Shown: positions 36,826-46,343 of the stretch, in pieces
How the letters are laid out: every line of letters begins with the position of its first letter
How positions within the stretch are numbered: position 1 is the stretch's first letter
Assembly (NCBI RefSeq): GCF_003012775.1
Contig: NZ_PXYG01000001.1
Coordinates: 372,001-436,000 of the forward strand
From: Zobellella endophytica
Lineage (GTDB): Bacteria; Pseudomonadota; Gammaproteobacteria; Enterobacterales; Aeromonadaceae
Length of the DNA stretch: 64,000 nucleotides
Direction: 5' to 3'
Notes under the pieces: generated by a model
The model's database searches: none
What the model was told of the DNA's origin: nothing
The model's input: only the letters and a program-made list of their open reading frames with translations
Program-made: the position numbers and the translations under genes

Positions 36826-37044
36826 CGTTCAGACTCCTTGTTGTGTCCAAAACTGGGATGGCACGGATAAAGTGATCGACTCATTGTGGACATATTATGA
36901 CCCGGTTGTCGAGCTTTCCGTTCCCGGATCCGGGGGCTTGCCCCGAGGGCGGGCGTGGCGCTGGCCATTAAATGCCCATTCGCGTCGGGGCCGGTATTTA
37001 GCAGTTTACAAGACGGAGCGGCCTGAGTACTATTGTCGCCCGTC

Positions 37045-37135
37045 GGAGGGGTGGCAGAGTGGTTGAATGCACCGGTCTTGAAAACCGGCGTGGGTTTATA
37101 GCCCACCGTGGGTTCAAATCCCACCTCCTCCGCCA
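37045..37135 (+). tRNA. serT: tRNA-Ser (anticodon TGA)
   Basis: A complete 91-base class II tRNA beginning GGAGGGGTGGCAGAG and ending with encoded GCCA. The anticodon stem-loop CCGGTCTTGAAAACCGG reads TGA, and a long variable arm (GTGGGTTTATAGCCCAC) is typical of tRNA-Ser. The T arm GTGGGTTCAAATCCCAC pairs perfectly. Confidence 0.97.
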
Positions 37136-37143
37136 GTTCACCG

Positions 37144-37178
37144 AAAACCCCGCTGCGTTAATCCGCAGCGGGGTTTTT
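37144..37178 (+). terminator. Rho-independent terminator of tRNA-Ser
   Basis: AAAACCCCGCTGCG-TTAATC-CGCAGCGGGGTTTTT forms a 10-bp GC-rich stem with a T-run, 8 bases beyond the tRNA 3' end. Confidence 0.95.
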
Positions 37179-37204
37179 GCATTTGTCGATTCGGAAAATG
37201 TCCC

Positions 37205-37858
37205 ATGGATATCCTGTTAGCGCACCGCGATTATTACGTCATCAACAAGGCTGCCGGCATCGGCATGCATCAGGAAGGGGATGCCCCGGGGCTGGTCCGG
37301 CTGCTGAGCGAGACCCTGGGGGAGCCGCTCTACCCGGTGCACCGGCTGGATAAAATGACCACCGGGGCCCTGCTGCTGGCCCGGACCCCGGCGGCCAACC
37401 GCGAGCTCAGCGTCCAGTTTGCCGAACGCAAGACCCGCAAGCTGTATCTCGCCCTCAGCGATCGCAAACCGGTCAAGAAGCAGGGGCTGGTCCGGGGTGA
37501 CATGGAAAAGGCCCGGGGCGGTAGCTGGAAGCTGGCCCGTAGCCAGAGCAACCCGGCCAGCACCCGCTTCCACAGTTGCCTGCTGGGCGAGGGACTGCGG
37601 GGCTTCGTGCTGCAGCCCTATACCGGCAAGACCCACCAGCTGCGGGTGGCGCTGAAGAGCCTGGGTAGCCCTATTCTCGGTGACGAACGCTATGGCGGTA
37701 CCCCGGCGGATCGGGGCTACCTGCATGCCTGGCGACTCGGCTTCGACTACCGGGGCGAGGCGGTCGAGGTGCGGGCACCCCTGGCCGAAGGACGGCTGTT
37801 CCTCGACCGGGGCGAGGCGCTCGAACACTGGGCCTGGTCACAGATGGTCACCCTTTGA
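37205..37858 (+). CDS. RluA-family RNA pseudouridine synthase (TIGR01621-like)
   Basis: A 217-residue pseudouridine synthase with no S4 domain. The catalytic motif YPVHRLDKMTTGALLLAR contains the essential Asp (HRLDK), the downstream AERKTRKLYLAL and GKTHQLRVALKSLGSPILGDERYGG are typical of RluA-family enzymes. The short length and sequence suggest the small Rlu-family group found in Vibrio, Shewanella and Aeromonas; its RNA target is not known to me. Confidence 0.88.
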   Translation: MDILLAHRDYYVINKAAGIGMHQEGDAPGLVRLLSETLGEPLYPVHRLDKMTTGALLLARTPAANRELSVQFAERKTRKLYLALSDRKPVKKQGLVRGDMEKARGGSWKLARSQSNPASTRFHSCLLGEGLRGFVLQPYTGKTHQLRVALKSLGSPILGDERYGGTPADRGYLHAWRLGFDYRGEAVEVRAPLAEGRLFLDRGEALEHWAWSQMVTL

Positions 37859-37917
37859 CATCTGCTTGCGGGATCAAATGAGTAGTCTCTCCCCGGATTT
37901 TCACGGGAGATAACCGC

Positions 37918-38470
37918 ATGCGATGGGCGAATAACACACAAGGGGACGGCATCGTCAGCCCGGCCTTGCACCTGGGCATGGCGCTGCTGATCATGCTGAC
38001 TGTCGGCCTGGGCTGGTACGGGGGCGGCCTGCCGGGCGGGCCGGAGAAGGGCGACGTCTTCTACTGGCACAAGCGCCTGGGCGCCTTGCTGCTGCGTTGC
38101 TGGTGGTCCGGCTGCTGTGGCACCGGCTGTCGGCGGTGCCGCCCGGTGCATTGCGGGGTGGGCAAGCAAAGCTGGCCCGGGCCGGGCATCATCTGCACTA
38201 CCTGCTGATGGCCCTGATGCCGTTGTCCGGTATCCTGGTGTCGGTGGCCAACGGTCGCGAGGTGGCAGTGTTCCACTGGCTGGTGATCGGCGGCCGGGAA
38301 CAAAAGGCCGAGTGGCTGGGAGCGATGGCGCTCACCTGCTCGCCGCCAATGTGCTGGTGGCGATCGTGGGACTCCATGTGGTCGCCGCCCTTTATCACCG
38401 GCTGGTGGCGAAGGATGGCGTCTGGGAGCGCATGTTCGGCCGCGACATCGGTACCGAAATCCAGCCCTGA
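37918..38470 (+). pseudogene. cybB: Cytochrome b561, disrupted by two frameshifts
   Basis: The three reading frames together encode one cytochrome b561: MRWANNTQGDGIVSPALHLG..YWHKRLGALLL in the first frame, then LLVVRLLWHRLSAVPPGAL..HHLHYLLMALMPLSG in a second from about 38094, then AHLLAANVLVAIVGLHVVAALYHRL in the third from about 38330. Each break is explained by one missing G (after CTG at 38094, and after GGCG at 38330). All four expected heme-ligand His regions and four helices survive. Either the gene is recently inactivated or the sequence has two single-base errors. Confidence 0.85.
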
Positions 38471-38472
38471 AT

Positions 38473-39450
38473 TCAGCGTTTGTGCAGTATCCGCGGTATG
38501 GGGTAATGGCCGCTGCGGTAGTTGCCCTTGACCGCATCCAGGGTCAGCGTCAGCACCTGCTGGGTCACGATATGGTGATCCTGGGCGATGGTGTTGACCG
38601 GGCTGGCTAAGAAGTCGAGCAGCCGGTGATCGCCGAAGGTGCCGAGCCGCAGGCGGGGCGGCAGCCGGGCTTCGTGCTGATAAAAGTAGTCGAGCACACC
38701 CTCCAGCAGCACGAAGGCGGTGGTGACGATGGCCTGGGGCCGTTGCCAGTCGACCTGCTCCAGCTCGTTGAGCAGGCGAAAGGCGGTCTGGCGCTCGAAC
38801 CGTTCACCGTACAGCACCTGGTAGGGGATGCCGGACTTTTCCAGCGCCTTCACGAACCCCTGCTCCCGCTCCAGGCTGATGCCCAGATCCGGCGCGGCGG
38901 CTACCAGCCAGGCCTGCTCCAGTTCGGCACAGGCCAGGGTCTGGGTCAGCCGGAAGGAGGAGGCCTTGTTTTCGCTGCTGACGTAAATCAGCGGCGAGGG
39001 CAGGGATCTGTCCACCCCGATCACCGGCAACTCCTGATTGATCTTCAGATAGAAGTCATCGTCCAGTGGCAGGCAGGAGGCGACGATCAGCGCGTCCACC
39101 CGCCGGCCTTTCAGCATCAGCGCCAGATCCTTCTCGGTGTCCGTTTCATCGTCGGAGCAGGTGACCAGCAACTGAAAGCCGGCCTGGCGGGCCTGCCACT
39201 CCAGCAGCTTGGCCATGCGGGCGTAGCTGGGGTTTTCCAGATCCGGCACTATCAGGCCAAAGGTATGGGAGAGCGCGCCACGCAGGGCGGCGGCCTGGCG
39301 GTCGGGCTGGTAATTGTGGGCTTTGACCACCGCCATCACTTTATCCTGAGTGGCCTGGCTTATCCGGTGCTGCTCCGCCTTGCCGTTGATCACGTAGCTG
39401 GCGGTGGTGCGCGATACGCCGGCCAGGCGAGCGACTTCGTCAAGTTTCAT
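38473..39450 (-). CDS. cra: Catabolite repressor/activator Cra (FruR), LacI family
   Basis: A 325-residue LacI-family regulator. The N-terminal helix-turn-helix MKLDEVARLAGVSRTTASYVINGKAEQHRISQATQDKV is nearly the signature of Cra, followed by a periplasmic-binding-protein-like effector domain (TFGLIVPDLENPSYARMAKLLE..). In enteric bacteria the effector is fructose-1-phosphate. It is transcribed divergently from fruBKA with a Cra operator between, as in Pseudomonas and Vibrio. Confidence 0.93.
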   Translation of the reverse strand: MKLDEVARLAGVSRTTASYVINGKAEQHRISQATQDKVMAVVKAHNYQPDRQAAALRGALSHTFGLIVPDLENPSYARMAKLLEWQARQAGFQLLVTCSDDETDTEKDLALMLKGRRVDALIVASCLPLDDDFYLKINQELPVIGVDRSLPSPLIYVSSENKASSFRLTQTLACAELEQAWLVAAAPDLGISLEREQGFVKALEKSGIPYQVLYGERFERQTAFRLLNELEQVDWQRPQAIVTTAFVLLEGVLDYFYQHEARLPPRLRLGTFGDHRLLDFLASPVNTIAQDHHIVTQQVLTLTLDAVKGNYRSGHYPIPRILHKR

Positions 39451-39525
39451 TATTGGGTAAATCCATCAAAATGTGCACCAGATCATATCATCGCAATCTA
39501 CTGGTGCAGATAGCTTGCCTGATTT

Positions 39526-39541
39526 GCTGAAACGATTCAGT
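39526..39541. promoter_or_regulatory. Cra (FruR) operator
   Basis: GCTGAAACGATTCAGT is a near-perfect match to the palindromic Cra site GCTGAATCGATTCAGC. It is 76 bases from the cra start and 83 bases from fruB; a second half-site, TGAATTCAG, overlaps its right side at about 39543-39551. Confidence 0.9.
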
Positions 39542-39623
39542 ATGAATTCAGTTACAAAATAACCCAAGTTTTTTCCATCTTGTTCTAGGGTGTAAATATC
39601 CTTGTAAATCAGCAGGTGATGTC

Positions 39624-42600
39624 ATGCTTTCACTGTCCACACAAGACGTAAAAATCGGCGTTGCACTCGCCGACAAATCCTCGGTTATCGCCGCACTGGC
39701 CAACTGGCTGGAGCAGGACGGCAACGTGGCCGCCGGCTACGAGGCGGGCATGCTGGCCCGCGAAGCCCAAACCGCCACCTACTTGGGACAGGGCATCGCC
39801 ATCCCGCATGGTACTCAGGATACCCGCCACCTGGTGAAGAAGACCGGCATCAAGGCCATCCATCTGCCGGCCGGCGTGGAATGGGGCGACGGTGAAAAAG
39901 CCTACCTGGTGCTGGGCATCGCCGCCGGCTCCGACGAACATCTCGGCCTGCTGAAACAACTGGCCCGGGCATTGTCCCAGGACGATTTGGCCGAACGGGT
40001 CAAGGCGGCCCGCGCGCCGCAGGACATTCTGCAATTATTGCAGGGAGATAGCGAGCCCGAACTGACCCTGACCCGGGAACAACTGGGCATCCGGGTCAAG
40101 GCCAGCTCCCTGGGCCAGTTGGCCGAGCATGCGGCCGCGCTGATGCACGCGGACGGCGCCGAACAATCCGCCCTGAACAAGGGCGATGCCAGCCATCTGG
40201 GCCAGGGTTGGTGGCTGGCGCAAACCCCGGCCTCGGCCGCGGCCAAGGCCGCGCTGGTCACCGCCGGCGGCAGTGTCGAACATCAACAGCAGCCGGTCAA
40301 GGCCCTGCTGGCCCTGGCACCGAAAGGAACCGGCCACAAGGCGCTGCTGGCACAACTGGCCGACTGGCTGGCCGCCGGCAAGGGGGCCGAGCTGGCCGGG
40401 CAGGCTTCCGCCGATGCCCTGCTGGCCGCGCTGGCCAAGGGGCCGGGCGAGGGGGCTGGTGCCGATGAGCTGACCGTCGAGGTGCGCAACCCGCACGGCC
40501 TGCACGCCCGCCCCGGCGCCATGCTGGTGCAGGCGGCCAAGCAATTCAAGGCCAACATCCAGGTGCGCAATCTGGACGGCGACGGCAAGGCGGTGTCCGC
40601 CAAGAGCCTGATGAAGATCATGACCCTGGGCGTCAAGCTCGGCCACACCCTGGCGTTCAGGGCCGATGGTGAAGGTGCCGCCGATGCTGTCAGGGCCATG
40701 GTGGCGGCCGTCGAGTCCGGCCTGGGTGAAGAAGTGGTGGCCACGGCGGCACCGGCGGCCGTGGCGCCGGCACTGGCCGCCAACGAGCGGCTGGTGGTGG
40801 TGCGCAATCCCCATGGCCTGCATGCCCGTCCCGGTGCCATGCTGGTACAGACCGCCAAGAAATTCGAGGCCGATATCCAGGTGCGCAACCTGGACGGCGA
40901 CGGCCACAGCGTGTCCGCCAAGAGCCTGATGAAGGTGATCAGCCTGGGCGTCAAGGCCGGCCACCAGTTGGTGTTCAAGGCCGAAGGGGCCGATGCCGAG
41001 GCCGCGCTCGGCGGCCTGGTCGAGGCGGTGAATAGCGGCCTGGGCGAAGAGATCGCGCCCGCCGCCGCCCCGGTGGCCGACACCGCGCAGCCGGAAATCC
41101 ACGAAGTGCATGAGATTGCGGCCAACACCGAAGTACAGGGGGTCGCCGCCTCGCCGGGCACCGCCATCGGCCCGGTCTTCGTCGAAGCGCCCATCCAGTT
41201 TGACTATCCGGAAAAGGCGGGCGACGCGGCCACCGAACAGGGCAAGCTGGACGCGGCGCTCAAGCAGGCCCATGGCGACCTGGCCGACAGCGTGGCCAAG
41301 GCCACCCAGCCCCAGGCCCGTGAAATCATGGCCATGCATCAGGAACTGCTGGAAGATCCGTCCCTGGCTGAAGGCGCCGCCGAGCGCATTGGCAAGGGGC
41401 AGTCCGCCGCCGCCGCCTGGTGGAACGAAATCGACTCCGCCGCCACCCTGCAGGCCGCCAGCGCCGACGCCCTGCTCGCCGAGCGGGCCGCCGACATCCG
41501 TGACATCGGCCGCCGAGTGATGGCCATTCTGTGCAACACCAGCCTGCCGCAAAAGCCGGACACCCCCTATATCTGGGTGGCGGAAGACATCGGCCCCTCC
41601 GACGTGGTGAACATGGATCCGGCCAAGGTGCTGGGCATGGTGACCGCCGGCGGCGGCGCCTCGTCCCACAGTGCCATCCTGGCCCGTTCGCTCGGCATTC
41701 CGGCCCTGGTGGCCATGGGCGGCGCCGTCATGACCCTGAAGCAGGGCACCGAAGTGATACTGAACGGCGACGTCGGCACCCTGTGGGTGGCTCCGGAGGC
41801 GGAGCAGCTGGCGCAGGCCAAGGTCCGCCAGCAGCAAGAGAAGGAACTGGCGGAGCAGGCCTGGGCCAGCCGTGACCAGCATGCGACCACCCGCGACGGT
41901 CATCGCATTGAAGTGTGCGCCAACCTGGGCGAGACCGCCAAGGCGGTGGACGCGGTGGAAGCCGGCGCCGAGGGCGTGGGGCTGCTGCGTACCGAATTCG
42001 TGTTCATGGCCCAGAGCAGCGCCCCCGGCCTGGAGGCCCAGACTGCCGAATACAAGAAAGCCATCGACGCCCTCGACGGTCGTCCGCTGGTAGCCCGAAC
42101 CCTGGACGTGGGCGGTGACAAGCCGCTGCCCTACTGGCCGGTGCCGAAGGAGGAGAATCCCTTCCTCGGGGTACGTGGCATCCGCCTGTGCATGCAGAAA
42201 CCGGAGCTGCTTGAAACCCAGCTGCGGGCCCTGCTGATCGCCGCCGGCGACCAGCCCATCCGCATCATGTTCCCGATGGTGGCGGACTGGTCCGAGTGGC
42301 GCTGGGCCAAGGACATGTTCGACAAGGTCCAGGCCGAGGTGAAGGCCGGCGACGTGCAGGTGGGCATCATGGTGGAAGTGCCTTCCGCCGCCCTCAACGC
42401 CCATGTGTTTGCCGAAGAGGCCGACTTCTTCAGCATCGGCACCAACGATCTGACCCAGTACACCCTGGCGGTGGACCGTGGCAACGGCGAGCTGGCCAGC
42501 CTGTCCGACGGCCTCAACCCGGCGGTGCTGCGCCTGATCAAGATGACGGTCGATGCCGCCCATGCCAAGGGCAAATGGGTCGGGGTGTGCGGCGAGCTGG

Positions 42601-42794
42601 GCTCGGATCCCAAGGCACTGCCGCTGCTGGTGGGGCTGGGCGTTGACGAGCTGTCGGTCAGCCTCAAGCGGGTTCCCCTGGTCAAGGCCCAGGCGCGTGA
42701 ATGGAGCCTGAGCCACTGTCAGGCACTGGCCGAACAGGCGCTGCTGGCCCAGGATGCCAACGCGGTGCGGGCACTGGTGGGAGAGGCGAAATGA
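39624..42794 (+). CDS. fruB: Multi-domain fructose PTS protein: EIIA-M-HPr-HPr-EI fusion
   Basis: A 1056-residue PTS phosphoryl-carrier chain in one polypeptide. Residues 1-145 are fructose EIIA with phospho-His62 (AIPHGTQD). Residues ~150-280 resemble a degenerate IIA-like middle domain without the His. Two adjacent HPr domains follow, each with HGLHARPGAML; the active His are residues 294 and 400, 106 residues apart. From about 504 (VQGVAASPGTAIGPV) to the end is a full enzyme I with phospho-His682 (GGGASSHSAILARS), GVGLLRTEFVFM and VGVCGELGSDP. It takes phosphate from PEP and passes it to FruA. The stop overlaps the fruK start by 4 bases. Confidence 0.95.
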   Translation: MLSLSTQDVKIGVALADKSSVIAALANWLEQDGNVAAGYEAGMLAREAQTATYLGQGIAIPHGTQDTRHLVKKTGIKAIHLPAGVEWGDGEKAYLVLGIAAGSDEHLGLLKQLARALSQDDLAERVKAARAPQDILQLLQGDSEPELTLTREQLGIRVKASSLGQLAEHAAALMHADGAEQSALNKGDASHLGQGWWLAQTPASAAAKAALVTAGGSVEHQQQPVKALLALAPKGTGHKALLAQLADWLAAGKGAELAGQASADALLAALAKGPGEGAGADELTVEVRNPHGLHARPGAMLVQAAKQFKANIQVRNLDGDGKAVSAKSLMKIMTLGVKLGHTLAFRADGEGAADAVRAMVAAVESGLGEEVVATAAPAAVAPALAANERLVVVRNPHGLHARPGAMLVQTAKKFEADIQVRNLDGDGHSVSAKSLMKVISLGVKAGHQLVFKAEGADAEAALGGLVEAVNSGLGEEIAPAAAPVADTAQPEIHEVHEIAANTEVQGVAASPGTAIGPVFVEAPIQFDYPEKAGDAATEQGKLDAALKQAHGDLADSVAKATQPQAREIMAMHQELLEDPSLAEGAAERIGKGQSAAAAWWNEIDSAATLQAASADALLAERAADIRDIGRRVMAILCNTSLPQKPDTPYIWVAEDIGPSDVVNMDPAKVLGMVTAGGGASSHSAILARSLGIPALVAMGGAVMTLKQGTEVILNGDVGTLWVAPEAEQLAQAKVRQQQEKELAEQAWASRDQHATTRDGHRIEVCANLGETAKAVDAVEAGAEGVGLLRTEFVFMAQSSAPGLEAQTAEYKKAIDALDGRPLVARTLDVGGDKPLPYWPVPKEENPFLGVRGIRLCMQKPELLETQLRALLIAAGDQPIRIMFPMVADWSEWRWAKDMFDKVQAEVKAGDVQVGIMVEVPSAALNAHVFAEEADFFSIGTNDLTQYTLAVDRGNGELASLSDGLNPAVLRLIKMTVDAAHAKGKWVGVCGELGSDPKALPLLVGLGVDELSVSLKRVPLVKAQAREWSLSHCQALAEQALLAQDANAVRALVGEAK

Positions 42795-43726
42795 GCATAC
42801 TGACCCTGACTCTCAATCCGGCCCTGGATCTGACGGTTTCCCTGAGTGAACTGAAAGCCGGCGAGGTCAACCTCGCCAAATCCGGCCACCTGGGGGCGGC
42901 CGGCAAGGGCATCAACGTGGCACGGGTGCTGGCCGATCTGGGCCACACGCCGCGCGCCAGCGGTTTCCTGGGGCTGAACAATGATTCGTCGTTCCGCGCC
43001 CTGTTCAGCCAGCACGGCATCGAGGATGACTTCGTGCGCCTGTCCGGCGACACCCGGGTCAACGTCAAAATCAGTGAGGCCGATGGCCGGGTCACCGACA
43101 TCAACCTGCCCGGGCTCAAGGTCAGCGATGTGGACTGGAACCGGCTGCTGGCGCGGCTGGAGTCCCTGGCCAATAACTTCGACACCCTGGTGGTGGCGGG
43201 CAGCCTGCCGCCTGGCGTTCACCCCAAGCAGCTCGAAGGCATGATTGAAATGTGGCGCGAGCGGGGCAAGACGGTGTTGCTGGATGCCAGCGGCGACGCC
43301 CTGCGTGCCGGTATCAAGGGCCGACCGGCCCTGATCAAGCCCAATATCGAGGAACTGGCCGGCCTGGTCGGCCGGCCCATCCAGGATGATGCGGACCTGG
43401 CTGCCTGTGCCCGCGAGTTGCAAGCCCAGGGCATTGAGCATGTGGTGGTGTCGGCCGGTGCCGATGGCGTGCACTGGTTCAGTCCCAATGCCTACTGGCG
43501 GGCCCAGGTGCCCAAGGTCAAGGTCATCAGTACCGTGGGCGCGGGAGACTCCCTGGTGGCCGGGCTCTGTGCCGGACTGGTCGAAGAATTGGAAGAGGAT
43601 GAAGCCCTGCGCCGGGCGGTGGCACTGTCGCTGATGGCGGTGACCCAGATCGGGGTGGGTATTCGTAATCAAAAGGAAGTCAGTGACTATCAAAATGCCA
43701 TCCTGATCCATCAGGTTGAGGCTTAG
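42791..43726 (+). CDS. fruK: 1-phosphofructokinase
   Basis: A 311-residue PfkB-family kinase that converts fructose-1-phosphate to fructose-1,6-bisphosphate. The start MSILTLTLNPALDLTVSLSEL is typical of FruK; GAAGKGINVARVLADLG binds the sugar phosphate, and the C-terminal STVGAGDSLVAGLCAGL contains the catalytic Asp of the GAGD motif. Its ATG overlaps the fruB stop and fruA follows 9 bases later, so fruBKA is one operon. Confidence 0.96.
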   Translation: MSILTLTLNPALDLTVSLSELKAGEVNLAKSGHLGAAGKGINVARVLADLGHTPRASGFLGLNNDSSFRALFSQHGIEDDFVRLSGDTRVNVKISEADGRVTDINLPGLKVSDVDWNRLLARLESLANNFDTLVVAGSLPPGVHPKQLEGMIEMWRERGKTVLLDASGDALRAGIKGRPALIKPNIEELAGLVGRPIQDDADLAACARELQAQGIEHVVVSAGADGVHWFSPNAYWRAQVPKVKVISTVGAGDSLVAGLCAGLVEELEEDEALRRAVALSLMAVTQIGVGIRNQKEVSDYQNAILIHQVEA

Positions 43727-43735
43727 GAGAAATAC

Positions 43736-45484
43736 ATGAAGACTTTGATCATTACCGCCTGCCCGAGCGGCATGGCAAGCAGTTACATGGCCGCCCGCTT
43801 GCTGCGACAGGCGGCGGAAGAGCTGGGCTGGCAGGCGGCGGTCGAATGCCATAGCCAGCTGGAGCCGGTCACACCCTTTACCCAGGCCCAGATCAACGAC
43901 GCCGAGCTGGTGGTGGTGGCCAGCGGCACCGAGGTGGAGCTGGCCCGCTTTGCCGGCAAGCGGCTCTATAAGAGCGATATCCAGCAGGCGCTAAACGGCC
44001 CCAAAGCCTGGTTGCAGCAAGCGGCCGAGCAGGCGGCCACCCAGAGTGGCAGTGCGCCGGCGGCGGCTTCGGGCGGTGTTCGGCTGGTGGCCATTACCGC
44101 CTGTCCGACCGGGGTGGCGCACACCTTTATGTCGGCCGAGGCGCTGAATGAAACCGCCAGGGCCATGGGCCACCAGATCAAGGTGGAAACCCAGGGCTCG
44201 GTGGGGGCGCAAAATGCCCTGACCCAGGGTGATATTGCCGCCGCCGACTGCGTGATCGTCGCCGCCGATATCGAAGTGGATTTGAGCCGGTTCGACGGCA
44301 AGCGGGTCTACCGCACCAGCACCGGCCAGGCGCTGAAAAAGCCGAAAGTCACCATCGAAACCGCCCTCGCCGAGGCCAAGATGTACCAGCATCAGGGTCA
44401 GAGCAGCGGCGCCGCTCAGGGAGACAAGGATGACAAGAAACAGGCCGGCCCCTATCAACACCTGCTGACCGGGGTCTCCTTCATGCTGCCGATGGTGGTG
44501 GCCGGGGGGCTGATCATCGCCCTGTCCTTCGTGTTCGGCATCGAAGCCTTCAAAGAGGAAGGCACCCTGGCCGCGGCGCTGATGCAGATCGGTGGTGCCT
44601 CCGCCTTTGCCCTGATGATCCCGGTGCTGTCCGGCTATATCGCCTATTCCATCGCCGATCGTCCCGGCATTGCCCCCGGCATGATCGGCGGCATGCTGGC
44701 CAGCTCGCTGGGTGCCGGCTTTATCGGCGGTATCATCAGCGGCTTCCTCGCCGGTTATGCGGCGCGTTACCTGGCGCGCAAGGTACCCATGCCGAAAAGC
44801 CTGGAGTCCCTGAAACCTATCCTGATCATCCCGCTGTTCGCCAGTTTATTTACCGGTCTGGTGATGATCTATATCGTGGGCGGCCCGGTGGCGGCCATCA
44901 TGAACACCATGACCGATTTCCTCAACAACATGGGCTCCGCCAATGCGGTGCTGCTGGGGATCATCATCGGTGCCATGATGTGCTTCGACATGGGGGGGCC
45001 GGTCAACAAGGCGGCCTACGCCTTCTCGGTCGGCCTGCTGGCTTCCGAGACCTATGGCCCCATGGCGGCGGCCATGGCGGCGGGCATGGTGCCGGCGCTC
45101 GGCATGGGCATCGCCACCTTCCTGGCCCGGCGCAAGTTCAATACCAATGAACAGGAAGCGGGCAAGGCGTCCTTCGTGCTGGGGCTGTGTTTTATCTCCG
45201 AGGGGGCCATTCCCTTCGCCGCCCGGGATCCGCTGCGGGTGATCCCGAGCTGCATGATCGGCGGGGCCCTGGCCGGCGCGTTGTCCATGCTGTTCGGTGC
45301 CAAGCTACTGGCGCCTCATGGCGGCATTTTCGTGCTGTTCATCCCCAACGCCATCCAGCAACTGCTGTGGTACGTGCTGGCCATCGCCGTCGGCGCCATC
45401 GTCACCGGCGTGCTCTACTCGGTATTGAAGCGCAGCGACGCGGAAATGCTGGCCGCCGGTCAGCAGGCTGCCGCCAAGGCATAA
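43736..45484 (+). CDS. fruA: PTS fructose-specific EIIBC component
   Basis: A 582-residue permease that imports fructose as fructose-1-phosphate. It has an N-terminal IIB-like domain (IITACPSGMASSYMAARLL), a second IIB domain with the phospho-Cys in AITACPTGVAHTFMSAEAL (about residue 122), and a ten-helix EIIC domain (HLLTGVSFMLPMVVAGGLIIAL to the end, including GGPVNKAAYAF and FISEGAIPFAARDPLRV). The B'-B-C order equals E. coli FruA. It is the last gene of fruBKA and has a terminator. Confidence 0.96.
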   Translation: MKTLIITACPSGMASSYMAARLLRQAAEELGWQAAVECHSQLEPVTPFTQAQINDAELVVVASGTEVELARFAGKRLYKSDIQQALNGPKAWLQQAAEQAATQSGSAPAAASGGVRLVAITACPTGVAHTFMSAEALNETARAMGHQIKVETQGSVGAQNALTQGDIAAADCVIVAADIEVDLSRFDGKRVYRTSTGQALKKPKVTIETALAEAKMYQHQGQSSGAAQGDKDDKKQAGPYQHLLTGVSFMLPMVVAGGLIIALSFVFGIEAFKEEGTLAAALMQIGGASAFALMIPVLSGYIAYSIADRPGIAPGMIGGMLASSLGAGFIGGIISGFLAGYAARYLARKVPMPKSLESLKPILIIPLFASLFTGLVMIYIVGGPVAAIMNTMTDFLNNMGSANAVLLGIIIGAMMCFDMGGPVNKAAYAFSVGLLASETYGPMAAAMAAGMVPALGMGIATFLARRKFNTNEQEAGKASFVLGLCFISEGAIPFAARDPLRVIPSCMIGGALAGALSMLFGAKLLAPHGGIFVLFIPNAIQQLLWYVLAIAVGAIVTGVLYSVLKRSDAEMLAAGQQAAAKA

Positions 45485-45497
45485 TCCGAGACGGAAA

Positions 45498-45532
45498 CAA
45501 AAACCCCGGGACGCACCCGGGGTTTTTTTTTG
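45498..45532 (+). terminator. Rho-independent terminator of fruBKA
   Basis: AAAACCCCGGG-ACGCA-CCCGGGGTTTTTTTTT, with a 7-bp GC stem extended by A-T pairs and a long T-run, 14 bases after the fruA stop. It can also serve the convergent ribA. Confidence 0.95.
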
Positions 45533-45555
45533 AGCGAAAGGAGAGCTGCCGGCGG

Positions 45556-46149
45556 CTATTTTTTCAGCATATGACCGAGTTTGCCGGCCTTGGTATCCAG
45601 ATAGTGCTCGTTAAACGGATTGCGCCCTTCCTGCAACGGCACTCGCTCCACCACTTCGATGCCGAAGTTTTCCATCGCCTTCACCTTGCGCGGGTTGTTG
45701 GTCATCAGCTTGAGCTGTTTGACACCCAGGCTGCGGAGCATATCGGCACAGATGGTGTAATCGCGCATGTCGGCGGCAAATCCCAGTTCAACATTGGCTT
45801 CCACCGTGTCCTTGCCCTGATCCTGCAGGTGGTAGGCGTGGATCTTATTGAGCAGGCCGATGCCCCGGCCTTCCTGGCGCACATACAGCAGAACCCCGCG
45901 ACCTTCCTTGGCGATCTTTTCCAGGGCGGCCTGCAGCTGGAAGCCACAGTCGCAGCGTAGGCTGAACAGGGCATCGCCGGTCAGGCACTCGGAATGGATG
46001 CGCGCCAGCACCGGCTGCCCCTCATCGACCTTGCCCATGACCAGGGCGGCATGGTCCTTTCCCGTGCCCTTTTCTTCAAACCCGACCAGGGTAAAAGTGC
46101 CCCAGGGCGTGGGCAATTTTGAGTTTGCCATCCGGGTAACACTGCTCAT
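45556..46149 (-). CDS. ribA: GTP cyclohydrolase II
   Basis: A 197-residue RibA that opens GTP to 2,5-diamino-6-ribosylamino-pyrimidinone phosphate, the first step of riboflavin synthesis. The zinc ligands lie in [21 protein letters not shown], and [23 protein letters not shown] is the GTP-binding region. It is monofunctional, with no RibB domain, and has the length of E. coli RibA (196). It stands alone; no FMN riboswitch is visible upstream. Confidence 0.96.
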   Translation of the reverse strand: MSSVTRMANSKLPTPWGTFTLVGFEEKGTGKDHAALVMGKVDEGQPVLARIHSECLTGDALFSLRCDCGFQLQAALEKIAKEGRGVLLYVRQEGRGIGLLNKIHAYHLQDQGKDTVEANVELGFAADMRDYTICADMLRSLGVKQLKLMTNNPRKVKAMENFGIEVVERVPLQEGRNPFNEHYLDTKAGKLGHMLKK

Positions 46150-46284
46150 GGCGTTCCTCTTGCGTTATCTCGTCAACGAAAAATGGCGGCTATTGTAAAG
46201 CGGATGGGCGTACAGGTATAGGCGCAATCTTGCGGAGGGTCATGTTAATTAATTGTATGATATGCCTTTATTGGCCAACTCGGG

Positions 46285-46290
46285 TATAAT
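46285..46290 (+). promoter_or_regulatory. Likely -10 element for cmk-rpsA
   Basis: A perfect TATAAT followed by a GC-rich discriminator (ACGGGCCGCGCGG) is positioned 54 bases upstream of cmk. No good -35 is seen at 16-18 bases. The GC-rich discriminator is typical of promoters under stringent control, which would suit rpsA. Confidence 0.45.
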
Positions 46291-46343
46291 ACGGGCCGCG
46301 CGGCGCCCTGGGTGCCCGGACTCATGATTTACTGGAGGATGCA

